From the NCBI GenBank assembly GCA_001771545.1, contig MEUC01000034.1, positions 1 to 39,432 on the forward strand: a DNA stretch of 39,432 nucleotides, given 5' to 3'. Of the stretch, positions 23,823 to 33,360 are shown piece after piece (position 1 is the first letter of the stretch; the number at the start of each line of letters is the position of its first letter). Both the position numbers and the translations under genes were made by a program. The notes under the pieces are model-generated. The model saw only the letters and a list, made by a program, of their open reading frames with translations, searched no databases and was not told the origin of the DNA. This DNA comes from a candidate division WOR-1 bacterium RIFOXYB2_FULL_42_35 (GTDB taxonomy: Bacteria > Margulisbacteria > WOR-1 > O2-12-FULL-45-9).

Positions 23823-24967
23823 AGTTTCTTCCTCCTAATTTTATTAATCAATCCCGATAAAATGCTGATAATTTGATCGATTTCCCTTTGAGTATTATAT
23901 TTACCCAAACTAAACCTTACAGCACCCAAAGCTAAATTTGGCTCTACTCCCATAGCCAGCAAAACCTTGGATGGTTCTTTATGACCTGCGTGACAAGCAG
24001 AACCAGTGGAAAGCGCAATATTTTTCATTTTTGCAAGCATCCCTTCGGAATCAACGCCGGCAAAACTCAAGTTTAGGGTGTTGGGCAACCGTTTAATCGG
24101 ATGGCCATTTAATTTGAGTCTTTCGACTTTATCGATTATTCCATGATATAATTTTTCTCTTAATTCAAAGACCTGCCCACGATATTTATTCAAATCCTTG
24201 CCTGCGATCTTAGCTGCTTTTCCCAAACCAACAATCGAAGCCACATTTTCAGTTCCCGCCCGGCGGCCGCTTTCATGCCCCGCGCCATGTATAAGCGGCT
24301 CAAGCTTTGTTCCCTTGCGGATGTATAATACCCCAACACCCTTAGGAGCGTAAAACTTGTGGCCGGCAATTGACAACAGATCAACTTTAAGCTTCTCGAC
24401 TTTTGTTTCGATCTTGCCAATAGTTTGCGCCGCATCCGAATGAAACAAAATCCCGTGTTTTCGGGCGATCTTTCCAATATCCGCAATGGGCTGAATAGTT
24501 CCAACCTCATTATTAGCATGCATAATAGTAATTAAAATGGTTTTGGGTGTTATGGTTTTCTTGACATCGTCAGGATCAACCATGCCGTATTGATCAACTG
24601 GAAGATAGGTGACGTTAAAGCCTTTCCTCTCGAGGTATTTACAAGGATTGATAATCGCCGGGTGTTCGATCTGGGAAGTTATGATATGGTTCCCTTTAGC
24701 TTTTAATATTTCGGCAACACCTTTTAGCGCTATATTATTGGCTTCGCTGCCGCCGGAAGTAAAAATAATTTCGGATATTTCGCAGCCTAAAAGGTTTGCC
24801 ACCCTTTGTCTGGCTTTTTCTACTCCTTCTTTGGCGGCTTTTCCAATAATATGGGAAGAAGAAGGGTTGCCATAATGCTTTTTGAGATAAGGGAGCATTT
24901 CTTTCAAAACTTCAGGACCAATGGGAGTGGTGGCATTGTAATCAAAATAAATAGTTTTCATCGTCAT
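23819..24967 (-). CDS. Second cysteine desulfurase (NifS-like)
   Basis: 382 residues, class V PLP enzyme. It has YFDYNATTPIGPEV, TSGGSEANN, IEHPAII, SIAGHKFYAPKG (PLP lysine), SGRRAGTENVAS and the catalytic loop STGSACHAGHKEPSKVL. It differs from the iscS product in the loop (ACHAG rather than ACSSS), a form also seen in selenium- and anaerobe-type NifS proteins. ATGA overlaps with both neighbours place it inside a five-gene operon with a DsrE-like protein, methyltransferase and flavoprotein. A dedicated sulfur (or selenium) donor for that operon is inferred. Confidence 0.92.
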   Translation of the reverse strand: MTMKTIYFDYNATTPIGPEVLKEMLPYLKKHYGNPSSSHIIGKAAKEGVEKARQRVANLLGCEISEIIFTSGGSEANNIALKGVAEILKAKGNHIITSQIEHPAIINPCKYLERKGFNVTYLPVDQYGMVDPDDVKKTITPKTILITIMHANNEVGTIQPIADIGKIARKHGILFHSDAAQTIGKIETKVEKLKVDLLSIAGHKFYAPKGVGVLYIRKGTKLEPLIHGAGHESGRRAGTENVASIVGLGKAAKIAGKDLNKYRGQVFELREKLYHGIIDKVERLKLNGHPIKRLPNTLNLSFAGVDSEGMLAKMKNIALSTGSACHAGHKEPSKVLLAMGVEPNLALGAVRFSLGKYNTQREIDQIISILSGLINKIRRKKL

Positions 24968-25476
24968 TTTATTGCCACCAAAAGAGCCAGGTCCGATTTA
25001 AGAAGTTTGCTTTCTAGAAGAGAAAGAGCCTCTTTGGGAAACAATTTTCTCATGGTTTTAAAATTAAATTTATGACATTCACTTCCCTTTCCCTCTTCTT
25101 CAATAATGTAATCGGCTATAATTAGTCGACCGCCGGGCTTCAAAATTCTTTTTATTTCCGAAAGCGCCCTTTTCTCATCATTGACATGATGCAGTGTGTA
25201 TGCCATTGTCACCGCGTCAAATATATTGTCTTTAAAACAGATCATGTTGCCGACATCTCCTTCAACACACTCAACCAAACTGGGCACCTTGATTTTATGA
25301 GCCATTTTTTTAGCCTTCTTAAACCCCATCCCAGAAATATCCAGCCCGGTTATTTTCCTGCCTGTATGTTTAGCAAGATAGTTACAGAGTTTACCTTCGC
25401 CACAGCCGATATCCAGAATATTTTCGGCTTCTCCCAATCTTTTGGCTATTTCAATATAAAGCACTCTATCTTTCAT
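24964..25476 (-). CDS. Class I SAM-dependent methyltransferase
   Basis: 170 residues. Motif I is ILDIGCGEGK (20-29), motif II has GLDIS, the acidic motif is EGDV, motif IV reads FDAVTMAYTLHHV, followed by ILKPGGRLIIADYI. The overall form is the UbiE/arsenite methyltransferase-like group, but short, with no extra domain. One Cys (GCGEGKLC) near the SAM site. The substrate is unknown. In this sulfur operon a thiol or sulfide acceptor is conceivable, not shown. It starts 3 bases after the flavoprotein gene and overlaps the desulfurase gene by four bases. Confidence 0.85.
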   Translation of the reverse strand: MKDRVLYIEIAKRLGEAENILDIGCGEGKLCNYLAKHTGRKITGLDISGMGFKKAKKMAHKIKVPSLVECVEGDVGNMICFKDNIFDAVTMAYTLHHVNDEKRALSEIKRILKPGGRLIIADYIIEEEGKGSECHKFNFKTMRKLFPKEALSLLESKLLKSDLALLVAIK

Positions 25477-25479
25477 AAA

Positions 25480-26670
25480 TTACACAAACCATGTTTTTAA
25501 CATCTTTTCGAATTCTTCTTTTGCTTTGTGCCCTTGTACCGAAGGGGAATTGATTGATATTCGTGGGGCTGGATAAGCGTAAAAGTTTCCCGATCCTTCT
25601 GACGCCATTCCCTCTCCTGTTTCGATATAGCAGACCCCTTTGCCGTCAAAGACGGCTCTCGGTTCTTCACCCCGAATATCTGACGCAATATTACTTGCCA
25701 CCGTCGCCGCCTGCTCTTCGGCAAAAACCCCGGCTTTGGGCAATGCTTTAAAATTAAAAAGAGTGATTGAAGCGCTATCCCCAATTACATAAACGCCTGG
25801 CAATCTAGTCTCCAGTTCTTCCACATTGCTTAGCACACGCAGACTTTGAGGATGAGTTGGAATATAACCGCTGGAGTCGGTGAGACCAGCGGCAACCAGC
25901 ACCGGAGGAATACGATGCGGAGGCACACCAATTAATAAATCGTAACTTGATTCCTCGCCACCTTTAAAAATGATCTTTTGTGAGGCACCGTCGACACGCT
26001 CCACTTTTTCATTAGGATGATATTTGATGCCACGTCCCTCAACCATTTGTCTAAACATTGCTGCAATTTCCGGACCAGCCACAGCCATGGGCATACTCTC
26101 CGGGGTAAACAAGTGAATTTCTGTTTTTTCTCCAAGCCCGCGCTTACGCAACATTGATTCGATAAGGAGTGTCGCTTCATACGGGGCGGGAGGACAGCGA
26201 AAAGGAGTGTTTGACACAAAGATAACAATTTTGCCCCCGTTAAATTGCTGTAATGCGTCGTGCAGTCGTGCTGCACCCGCCGCATCATAGAGGTTGTAAA
26301 CCTGCTCAACAAAACCAGGCACGCCCTCAGGATACGACTCAGATCCCAAAGCGATAACAAGATAATCGCCGGTCAGCGTTCCGGCTGATGTGTGAACAGT
26401 CTTCTTCTCCGGCTCGATACGGATAACCTCCGCCTGTACCCACTCAATATCTTTACGCGCCAGAGCAGCTAGGGGTCGTTCAACATCATCAGGATATTTC
26501 CTGTCCCCGGTCATAACCCAAAGATTTACCGGCCCTAAAGAAAACTTCGCATTTTTTTCGATTACGACAATACGATGTTCCGGCCCGAGCCAACCTCGCA
26601 AACGATAAGCTACTGCCAGACCACCCCAACCACCACCCAAAACAAGAACTGCTTTACCCATACCGCTCAC
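25480..26670 (-). CDS. SQR/FCSD-like FAD-dependent oxidoreductase
   Basis: 396 residues. The N-terminal FAD fold is VLVLGGGWGGLAVAYRL and a second dinucleotide contact is GVYVIGDSASI. Conserved Cys159 (NTPFRCPPAPYEA) and Cys347 occupy places like the redox cysteines of sulfide:quinone oxidoreductases and flavocytochrome c sulfide dehydrogenase. KAGVFAEEQA near 312 is also family-like. Predicted sulfide oxidation to persulfide or polysulfide. The GTG overlaps the arsR stop; an ATG three codons later (26659-26661) has a better AAGGTGAG site. The gene looks richer in G+C than its neighbours, suggesting transfer. Confidence 0.82.
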   Translation of the reverse strand: MSGMGKAVLVLGGGWGGLAVAYRLRGWLGPEHRIVVIEKNAKFSLGPVNLWVMTGDRKYPDDVERPLAALARKDIEWVQAEVIRIEPEKKTVHTSAGTLTGDYLVIALGSESYPEGVPGFVEQVYNLYDAAGAARLHDALQQFNGGKIVIFVSNTPFRCPPAPYEATLLIESMLRKRGLGEKTEIHLFTPESMPMAVAGPEIAAMFRQMVEGRGIKYHPNEKVERVDGASQKIIFKGGEESSYDLLIGVPPHRIPPVLVAAGLTDSSGYIPTHPQSLRVLSNVEELETRLPGVYVIGDSASITLFNFKALPKAGVFAEEQAATVASNIASDIRGEEPRAVFDGKGVCYIETGEGMASEGSGNFYAYPAPRISINSPSVQGHKAKEEFEKMLKTWFV

Positions 26671-26984
26671 CTTAATTTCGCAATTAATTTCTTGGATTCA
26701 GTTAATTGCTCCAGAAGAACTTCTCTCATTATGTCACAAGCCCTAATGACTTTTGGATTTGAAATTCGATAATAAACGCTCGTTCCTTCTCTTCGAGTTT
26801 TGACAATGCCCTTGGTTCGCATGACAGCTAAATGCTGGGACAAATTCGCTTTTCTTATTTTTAATTTTGCGAGCAATTCCCCCACCGACATCTCCATATT
26901 TCTTAGGGTGTTTATTATTTCAATCCTTTTCGGATTGGCCAAGACCTTACAGACCTCGGCGTGCAATTCATACACTTGTTTCAT
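26667..26984 (-). CDS. ArsR-family regulator, possible persulfide sensor
   Basis: 105 residues with the ArsR winged helix: KVLANPKRIEIINTL, VGELLAKLKIRKANLSQHLAVMRTKGIVKTRREGTSVYYRI. Cys12 near the start of helix 1 and Cys83 in the last helix would face each other in the dimer. That is the general arrangement by which SqrR/BigR-type ArsR proteins sense persulfide. No arsenic (ELCVC) or zinc motif is seen. It leads the operon containing the SQR-like gene. The promoter is -35 TTGACG, 17 bases, -10 TATAAT, 10 bases from ATG. Confidence 0.85.
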   Translation of the reverse strand: MKQVYELHAEVCKVLANPKRIEIINTLRNMEMSVGELLAKLKIRKANLSQHLAVMRTKGIVKTRREGTSVYYRISNPKVIRACDIMREVLLEQLTESKKLIAKLR

Positions 26985-26994
26985 GGTTTCGATA

Positions 26995-27023
26995 ATTATA
27001 AACTAAGTAGCTTTAGACGTCAA
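26995..27023 (-). promoter_or_regulatory. arsR operon promoter
   Basis: TTGACG (27018-27023), 17-base spacer, TATAAT (26995-27000), 10 bases to the ATG. The leader would be about 3-4 bases, with no ribosome site. Confidence 0.75.
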
Positions 27024-27108
27024 GCTAAAATCCCATAAAGATTTATTCGGGCACAAAAATACTCTCCCGCCGTTCTTTGTCTGACAGGCCGCCGCCCCCT
27101 ACTTTTGC

Positions 27109-27243
27109 CTATTTAGCGTACTTTCCCGGATTCTTTTTGAATTCACCAGGACAAGCGGCACAGCAGAAATAATAGGTTTTGCCCTGGTACTCTGTACTAG
27201 CATAAGCCTGTGACTTTTTCACATTGTTCCCATTACCGGACAT
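27109..27243 (-). CDS. 44-residue YHS/TRASH-type metal-binding protein
   Basis: The ATG overlaps the last codons of the cusA-like gene in another frame. The product ends [21 protein letters not shown], the C-terminal half of YHS/TRASH-type heavy-metal-binding domains, with three cysteines in F-C-C-A-A-C. The usual CPV-type N-terminal cysteine pair is replaced by GNGNNV. As last gene of a CsoR-controlled copper operon it is probably a small cytoplasmic Cu(I)-binding protein. The motif is seen in the sequence; the copper role is inferred from context. Confidence 0.8.
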   Translation of the reverse strand: MSGNGNNVKKSQAYASTEYQGKTYYFCCAACPGEFKKNPGKYAK

Positions 27244-30200
27244 TTAATAGTTCTTGTCCTTTTAGCCAAACAAATAAAACAGGCACCACAAATAAATTTA
27301 AAAAGGTGGCGCTAAACAAGCCGCCAATTAAGGGCGTAGCCATTGGTTTCATAATTTCCGAACCAGCGCCGCCAGAAAACATTAGCGGAATCAAAGCCAA
27401 GACAGTGGTTGAAACTGTCATCATAATCGGCCTGACTCTAAGCTTGGCCCCCTCAATTACAATTGCTTGAAGATCGGCCAGGCTTCTAATTGGTTGGCGC
27501 GCTGTTAGGTCATTTAAAACCGAGATCATAATGATGCCCGCATCAGTAGCAATCCCAGCCAAGGCAATGTAGCCCACCCAGACTGCCACAGAAAAATTAA
27601 AGCCCAGGATAAATTGCAGTATTAAGCCACCGGCAATAGCAACCGGAATCCCTAAAAAGATTATTAACAATTGTTTAAACGAATTAAGCGCTAAATAGAG
27701 CACAAAAAAGATCAGAAAAAAGGCCAAGGGCACTATTAGCATAAGTTGTTGTTTGGCTCGCACCTGGTTTTCAAACTCGCCTGACCACTGGATAAAATAA
27801 CCTGGCGGCAATTTAACCTTTTGGCTGACAACTTTGCTGGCTTCTTCCACAAAACCGACCATGTCGCGACCTCTAACATTCATTAAAACAAAAGCGCGCA
27901 GCAAACCATTTTCCGAATTGATCATTGAGGGCCCAATAGTAGTAGTAATTTTTGCCAGCTCGGCCAAAGGAATTTGTCGCCCATCTGGGCTAGCAACCAA
28001 AACCCGTTGTAAATCAGGCAGGCTCTGGCGCAGCTCTCTCATATATCTGACCCTAATCGGATAGCGCTCTCTGCCCTCAACAGTCCAGGTTAAAGCTTGC
28101 CCGCCTAAGGCCATTTCAATCACGCTTTGTACATCATTAATGCTAAGGCCATAACGTGCAATGGCTGGTCGGTCAATTTTTATTTCCAAATACGGTTTAC
28201 CAGCTACTTTTTCCGCATAAACATCAGTTGCCCCCCTAACTTTTCTGACTTCTTGTTCCACTTGCTTTGCCAGCTGACCTAAAACATTAAGGTCTGGCCC
28301 AAAAAATTTTACCCCAACGTTGGTCCTGATCCCAGTAGAAAGCATGGCAATGCGATTAACAATGGGCTGGGTCCAGATATTGGACACGCCAGGAATCTGC
28401 AAAGCCTGATCTAAGTCCATAATTAATTTATCTTTGGTCATCCCCTTAGGCCAAACTGATTTTGGTTTGAGATTTATGACAGTCTCAAACATTTCAATCG
28501 GCGCCGGATCAGTTGATGTTTCGGCCCGACCCAATTTGCCCACCACCTGCTCAACTTCGGGAAAGGCTTTAATGATCTCATCCTGCTGCTGCATAATTTT
28601 AAAAGCCCGAGTTAAGGAAACAGCCGGTGACATGACCGGCATAAAAAGGATTGAGCCTTCATCTAAAGGCGGCATAAATTCTCGGCCAATCAATCTAGCT
28701 GAACCAAAACCCAAAAGTAAAATTACCATCACAACTGCCATGATAATTTTAGGATAAGCCAGGGCCTTACGCAGTAATGGTTCATAAATCAAGCTCAATT
28801 TACGAGCCACGGGGTTTTCTTGTGGCGACTTAAGGTTGCCACGCAACAAAAAAGTGGCTAACACAGGCACCAAAGTTAAGCTTAAGATTAAAGCACCGGA
28901 CATGGCAAAGGTTTTGGTATAAGCCAGAGGCCTAAAAAGCTTGCCCTCTTCCCCCTGCAAAACAAAGACCGGAATAAAGCCAATTATCGTGGTCATGGTA
29001 GCAGTTAAAAGCGGCGCGGCAATTTCTTTAACAGCTGTTAAGGTTGCTTCAATCACACTCTCTTTTTCCGGCCGCTCCGCCAGGTGACGGAAAATATTTT
29101 CTGTGACAACAATGCCATAATCGACCATGGCACCAATGGCAATGGCTAAACCGCCTAAAGACATGACATTGGCGTCAATGCCAAAATAGTACATGGCAAT
29201 AAAAGAAATTAAAACACCAATCGGTAAAACCAGAGAAACAATCAAGGTCGCAGGTAAACTAAGCAAAAAAGCATAGATGACCAAGACAGTTATTAATATT
29301 TCTTGATTAAGCGCTGAAGTTAAAGTGGCAATTGTTCTCCCAATCAAACCGGTGCGATCATAAAATGGCTTAATCGTAACACCAGCCGGCAAACCAGGTT
29401 CTATTGCCTTTATTTTTTGTTTAACCCGGTCAATAACCTGCCGGGGATTTTCGCCATAGCGCATCACCACCACCCCACCAACTGCTTCTTGACCTTCCTT
29501 ATCCAAAGCCCCACGCCGAAAAGCCGGCCCCAAAGAAATATTACCGAGGTCTTTTAAATAAACCGGCACACCGTTATGTTCGGCCACAACAACATCTTCC
29601 AAATCTTTGACTGATTTAACAAAACCCAACCCCCTAACAATAAATTCCCTTGAGCCGTCTTCTACCACCCCTGCCCCAACATCAAGATTGGATTTTTTAA
29701 CTGCCATAAAAACTTTGCTGGCCGGGACGTTGTAAGCCAGAAGACGATTAGGATCAATATCAACCTGATATTCTTTGATAAAACCACCCACTGAAGCAAC
29801 TTCTGCCACCCCAGGCACAGAATTTAATTGGTAACGCACATACCAATCCTGAATAGAACGCAATTCCGCTAAATTTTTATCTCTACCTTCCACCGTATAC
29901 CAGAAAATTTGTCCCAAACCAGTTGCGTCAGGACCCAGAGCCGGCACAACCCCTGGCGGCATATCCTTTTGCACTACGTTTAAGCGCTCTAAAACCCTGG
30001 ATCTGGCATAATAATAATCAACATTGTCATTAAAGATCATATAGATCATGGAAAAGCCAAAGGCCGAAGAAGAACGAATAACTTTAACGCCAGGCACCCC
30101 CTGCAATGCATTGGTTAAGGGATAGGTAACCTGGTCTTCCACATCTTTGGGCGATCGACCCATCCAATCGCTATAAACAATAACCTGTTTTTCGCCAATA

Positions 30201-30322
30201 TCAGGGATGGCATCAATGGGCGCATTTTGAACAGCATAAATCCCCCACAAAACCAAGAAAACAAAAAAAGCCAGCGAGACTATTCTTCTTTTTAAAACCA
30301 GTTCAATTATTTTGTTGATCAT
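27233..30322 (-). CDS. cusA: Heavy-metal RND exporter, CusA/CzcA-like
   Basis: 1029 residues, the normal length for heavy-metal RND pumps. The N-terminus has [28 protein letters not shown], then membrane segments with [18 protein letters not shown] (helix 4 charge relay) and the [21 protein letters not shown] stretch. The C-terminal half mirrors this with [17 protein letters not shown]. Large periplasmic loops carry many methionines, compatible with Cu(I)/Ag(I). Together with the adjacent CusB- and TolC-like proteins it forms an inner-to-outer-membrane exporter. CsoR control points to copper as the substrate. Confidence 0.93.
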   Translation of the reverse strand: MINKIIELVLKRRIVSLAFFVFLVLWGIYAVQNAPIDAIPDIGEKQVIVYSDWMGRSPKDVEDQVTYPLTNALQGVPGVKVIRSSSAFGFSMIYMIFNDNVDYYYARSRVLERLNVVQKDMPPGVVPALGPDATGLGQIFWYTVEGRDKNLAELRSIQDWYVRYQLNSVPGVAEVASVGGFIKEYQVDIDPNRLLAYNVPASKVFMAVKKSNLDVGAGVVEDGSREFIVRGLGFVKSVKDLEDVVVAEHNGVPVYLKDLGNISLGPAFRRGALDKEGQEAVGGVVVMRYGENPRQVIDRVKQKIKAIEPGLPAGVTIKPFYDRTGLIGRTIATLTSALNQEILITVLVIYAFLLSLPATLIVSLVLPIGVLISFIAMYYFGIDANVMSLGGLAIAIGAMVDYGIVVTENIFRHLAERPEKESVIEATLTAVKEIAAPLLTATMTTIIGFIPVFVLQGEEGKLFRPLAYTKTFAMSGALILSLTLVPVLATFLLRGNLKSPQENPVARKLSLIYEPLLRKALAYPKIIMAVVMVILLLGFGSARLIGREFMPPLDEGSILFMPVMSPAVSLTRAFKIMQQQDEIIKAFPEVEQVVGKLGRAETSTDPAPIEMFETVINLKPKSVWPKGMTKDKLIMDLDQALQIPGVSNIWTQPIVNRIAMLSTGIRTNVGVKFFGPDLNVLGQLAKQVEQEVRKVRGATDVYAEKVAGKPYLEIKIDRPAIARYGLSINDVQSVIEMALGGQALTWTVEGRERYPIRVRYMRELRQSLPDLQRVLVASPDGRQIPLAELAKITTTIGPSMINSENGLLRAFVLMNVRGRDMVGFVEEASKVVSQKVKLPPGYFIQWSGEFENQVRAKQQLMLIVPLAFFLIFFVLYLALNSFKQLLIIFLGIPVAIAGGLILQFILGFNFSVAVWVGYIALAGIATDAGIIMISVLNDLTARQPIRSLADLQAIVIEGAKLRVRPIMMTVSTTVLALIPLMFSGGAGSEIMKPMATPLIGGLFSATFLNLFVVPVLFVWLKGQELLNVR

Positions 30323-31592
30323 TATTTTCTACCTCTTTAGCCCCAGAGCCGTATAAACCAGACGTTCCCCCTGACAGCTCACTTTGTGAATCAAGCAAAA
30401 AATTGGCTTGGCTAACAATTAGTTCTCCGGCTCTAAGCCCAGAGATTAGCGGATAAACCGCTCTTTCTTCTTTGTTTTCTTGAGTATAAGCTAGGGGACC
30501 CAAGACAACCGGCCTTCTTTCGTAATAGCCAGAGCCTTTGGCAACATAAACTAAGATATTTTTGCCAGTTATCAAAGCAGCTGCTTTGGGAATTGCCAAC
30601 TTTACGCCTAAGGGAACATTAAACATGACATCGACATACATATTAGGGCTTAACTTTTCGGCAGCATTCAAAACTTCAATCCGAACTCTACTGCTTCTGG
30701 TTTTAGGATCAAGCACAGGCACAATTGCTCTAACTACCCCAGAAAAATTTTCTTCGGGATTGGCCAAAGATTTAATTGTCGCTGTTTGGCCAACTGCTAC
30801 TCCCCGATTTTCGTATTCATAAATATCAGCATATACCCAGGCTCGCTCGCCAGGTAAAATCAAAGCTTGATCAGGCTGCTTACTATTATTTAAGCGCTCA
30901 AGCTCAAGCTGGCTTAGGCCCAACAGTTTTAGTTTGGACTGCGTTAAGGCTAAAACACTTTTGTCATTTAAGCTGGCAAGATATTCCTGCTCTGCCACAT
31001 TTAATTCCTGATCAAAGGCCACCACACCAGCCGCCCTTATCGTTCGATAGATTGGCAGTTTTTTCAGCTGACTTGCTTGAACCCGGGCTAATTTAATTTG
31101 CTGACCGGTTAGTTTAATCATTGAAACATTAGCCGACATATCCATAGGCGCTGGCTCGTTATCAGGATAAAAGATTAAGCCCTTTTGCCCAGTGGAAAAC
31201 TTAAAATTGGCCTGCTGAGTTTTTCCGTCATTGGTTTTAATATTTAAACCTAGATTCCAGGTTCCCAGCATAGAGACTGACAAGAGCGTCTCATAGCTTT
31301 GCCCCTTAAGCTGGGCCAAAGCCTCAGCCTGCATGGCCGGCATATTACCCATGGCTGGCATGCCAGAGCTAACCTTAACCTGAGCAGATGTAATTGGTTG
31401 AAGTTTTTGATCAAGAATTTTAACCTTGAGGCCAAGATCTCCCACCCTGGGCGGATTAGGAGACAGCGTCACTTCAAGTTGAAGGTCGCCCACTTGATAA
31501 GTTGGAACAGGTTGAGAAGCCAAAAACTTCCAGCCTAAAAAAATCCCCAGCAAAACTACCACCAACCCCACAACTATGTTTTTTCTTTTCAT
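30303..31592 (-). CDS. cusB: CusB-like membrane fusion protein with N-terminal YtkA-like domain
   Basis: 429 residues: one N-terminal anchor (about 7-24), then a ~110-residue FixH/YtkA-like beta domain (LSPNPPRVGDLGLKVKILD) containing the Met-rich loop MPAMGNMPAMQAE. Then come the adaptor parts (RAAGVVAFDQELNVAE, GERAWVYADIYEYENRGVAVGQ, SPNMYVDVMF, ISGLRAGELIVSQANFLLDS). The expected HMBD motif is missing; the Met loop may take its place in handing over Cu(I). It overlaps cusA by 20 bases. A Gly-rich C-terminus follows. It connects the RND pump with the TolC-like channel. Confidence 0.9.
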   Translation of the reverse strand: MKRKNIVVGLVVVLLGIFLGWKFLASQPVPTYQVGDLQLEVTLSPNPPRVGDLGLKVKILDQKLQPITSAQVKVSSGMPAMGNMPAMQAEALAQLKGQSYETLLSVSMLGTWNLGLNIKTNDGKTQQANFKFSTGQKGLIFYPDNEPAPMDMSANVSMIKLTGQQIKLARVQASQLKKLPIYRTIRAAGVVAFDQELNVAEQEYLASLNDKSVLALTQSKLKLLGLSQLELERLNNSKQPDQALILPGERAWVYADIYEYENRGVAVGQTATIKSLANPEENFSGVVRAIVPVLDPKTRSSRVRIEVLNAAEKLSPNMYVDVMFNVPLGVKLAIPKAAALITGKNILVYVAKGSGYYERRPVVLGPLAYTQENKEERAVYPLISGLRAGELIVSQANFLLDSQSELSGGTSGLYGSGAKEVENNDQQNN

Positions 31593-32800
31593 TATATTTC
31601 CCTCCCTAGCATTGCTTCCAGCTTAGCTTTATAAATTTGCATGCTGACTAAATTACGATAGCGTATCAGTTGAGCGTTAAAATATGTTTTCTCAATATTT
31701 AGCAGACTTAAAAAATCAAGCTTGTTAACTTGATAAGCTGTTTGAGCCGCAGCTAAAGCCTGCTTAGCTTTGGTTACAATAGTTTGCCGATACAATTTTT
31801 CTGTCCGCACAGCTTGGTCAAGTTGAATGTATGTTGTTTCTACTTGCTTTTGTAATTCATTGCTATAATCAACATAAGCTTGCTGAGCCACATCCTGGCT
31901 AAAGCCAATTTCAGCCACTTTAGCTTGTTGAGTCCAGAACCAGAGCGGAATCTCCGCTGATAAGTTAAGATCCCAACCAGTCAAACCAACTCCAGGGGTT
32001 TCACGCTCAAGAACTGTCGTCTTAAGATCAGGCCAATATTGCCATTTAGCTAAGGCTAGTTGATCTTGACGGGCCTGATCAGCCGCGGCTAAAGATTTAA
32101 GCTGAAAATTACTTTCCGTATTTAAAGCTTCTAGGCTGACATTAAACTCAAATGTTTGTGGTTTTGTTCCCAAACTGCCCGCAGTTTGCTGATTAAGCAC
32201 TCTTTGCAATTCTGTTTTCGCCAGCCCAACTTTTTGATTCAAAGTAATTTGGTCATTAGCTAATTTTTCTGCCTCAATCTGAGCGAGAAGCACATCAGAA
32301 TAACCTGCTTTAAGCACAGCATATTTGCTTTGGGTCACAGAACTTAAGCCCTGTAAAATTGTCAGGTTAGCTTGGTTAATCTCTTGTTCTTTTTCTGCCA
32401 GGAACAAGCCAAAATAAGCCGCAATTACTGCTTGACGTGTATTCCAGCTTGATTGTTGAGACATATAGCCAGCTTGTTGGGCTTGTTTTGCCGCCGCTGA
32501 ACCTTGCAGCCAAAGTTTATAGGGGAATGGTATTTTTTGCGCCAAGCCATAACGCCTTAGCGTTGAATTAGTAGGGTTAAGGCTACTGGCCGGGATCTGC
32601 ATAAACTCATACATTAATTCCGGCTCATTGAGCCAACTAGCTTGGGTGGCAACAGCCTGGGCTTGACTAGCTTTAGCCTGAGCCGCAACAATTTGCGGAT
32701 TTTGCTTTTGAGCCAGATTAATGGCTTGCTCAAGCGTTAAAGCCTGCACCAGCGAAGAAAAGATAACTACTAATAACAATGAAAGAACAAAGCCTCGCAT
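31592..32800 (-). CDS. TolC/CusC-like outer membrane efflux protein
   Basis: 402 residues. Signal peptide 1-20 (ending VQA), then the first helical repeat LTLEQAINLAQKQNPQIVAAQAKASQAQA and the second half GWDLNLSAEIPLWFWTQQAKVAEI, with long Ala/Gln-rich coiled-coil helices. It is on the short side for the OEP family, with no clear lipobox. It supplies the outer-membrane duct for the Cus-like pump. The start is ATG behind AAAGGAGG. Confidence 0.9.
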   Translation of the reverse strand: MRGFVLSLLLVVIFSSLVQALTLEQAINLAQKQNPQIVAAQAKASQAQAVATQASWLNEPELMYEFMQIPASSLNPTNSTLRRYGLAQKIPFPYKLWLQGSAAAKQAQQAGYMSQQSSWNTRQAVIAAYFGLFLAEKEQEINQANLTILQGLSSVTQSKYAVLKAGYSDVLLAQIEAEKLANDQITLNQKVGLAKTELQRVLNQQTAGSLGTKPQTFEFNVSLEALNTESNFQLKSLAAADQARQDQLALAKWQYWPDLKTTVLERETPGVGLTGWDLNLSAEIPLWFWTQQAKVAEIGFSQDVAQQAYVDYSNELQKQVETTYIQLDQAVRTEKLYRQTIVTKAKQALAAAQTAYQVNKLDFLSLLNIEKTYFNAQLIRYRNLVSMQIYKAKLEAMLGREI

Positions 32801-32840
32801 ACTAACCTCCTTTACTCAAATAAAAACAGGAACAGGAAGT

Positions 32841-33110
32841 TTAGGCGCTAGGTGGGGCGTGAATTATATAACTTTTATCTTTAAAACGCTGGCTATACAG
32901 AAGATCAGCCAATAAAACTAGTTTTGGTAACAGCTGTTTAGCTGAAATCAGCTTAGCGGTTTGTTGGCCTATAACCAGCTGACATTCTTTTTGCTGACCA
33001 CCACAATGGCTAAAGCCTTTTTCTGCTTGACAGATAGAAGCCGCCGCAAAAGTCCAAACAAAAGCGGCTAAAACCATTATTGTTAAAATTTTAAAATTTT
33101 TGAAAGACAT
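32841..33110 (-). CDS. Small exported protein of the csoR operon, unknown
   Basis: 89 residues from the ATG at 33108-33110 (GGAG seven bases upstream; a TTG one codon earlier is less likely). It overlaps the csoR end by 20 bases. Residues 1-30 are a signal peptide (ILTIMVLAAFVWTFAAASICQA). The mature part has GFSHCGGQQKEC, a His and two Cys in a short loop able to bind Cu(I), and a helical second half (KLISAKQLLPKLVLLADLLY). No family is recognised. Position suggests a periplasmic copper chaperone in the place CusF has elsewhere, though there is no sequence likeness to CusF. Confidence 0.65.
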   Translation of the reverse strand: MSFKNFKILTIMVLAAFVWTFAAASICQAEKGFSHCGGQQKECQLVIGQQTAKLISAKQLLPKLVLLADLLYSQRFKDKSYIIHAPPSA

Positions 33111-33360
33111 CAATCAACTCCTCAATATGTTTTTTCCCTTTACCCTTTTTGATTGCTTCGGAAACACAGCTTTCTAAGTGATCTTTTAAAATGCAACTAC
33201 CAACACTAGATAAGGCTGCTCTAACCGCTGCAATCTGAGTCAAGATATCAACACAATATCTAGGCTCTGCCACCATCCTCTTTAGGCCTGCGACCTGACC
33301 AGAGATACGGTTTAAGCGTTTAAGAATCTTAACCTTTTCTTTACTCCTAAGCATACCCAT
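33091..33360 (-). CDS. csoR: Copper-sensing repressor CsoR
   Basis: 89 residues, all-helical DUF156/CsoR fold. The Cu(I) ligands are exactly placed as C36 (PRYCVDI), H61 and C65 (KDHLESC), matching Mycobacterium tuberculosis CsoR numbering. R-L-x-R-I-x-GQVxGL near the start is the family mark. Copper binding releases the repressor from DNA. Its own start codon lies inside a GGGTAT-type palindrome, so it represses itself and the downstream efflux genes. There is no ribosome site; GATATA ends 6 bases before the ATG, implying a leaderless mRNA. Confidence 0.95.
   Translation of the reverse strand: MGMLRSKEKVKILKRLNRISGQVAGLKRMVAEPRYCVDILTQIAAVRAALSSVGSCILKDHLESCVSEAIKKGKGKKHIEELIDVFQKF

Noticed and set aside
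27010-27108. Terminator after the YHS gene
   Set aside because: GC-rich segments there are the same-sense GGCGG type and do not pair; only a short TGTCAGACA dyad is seen.
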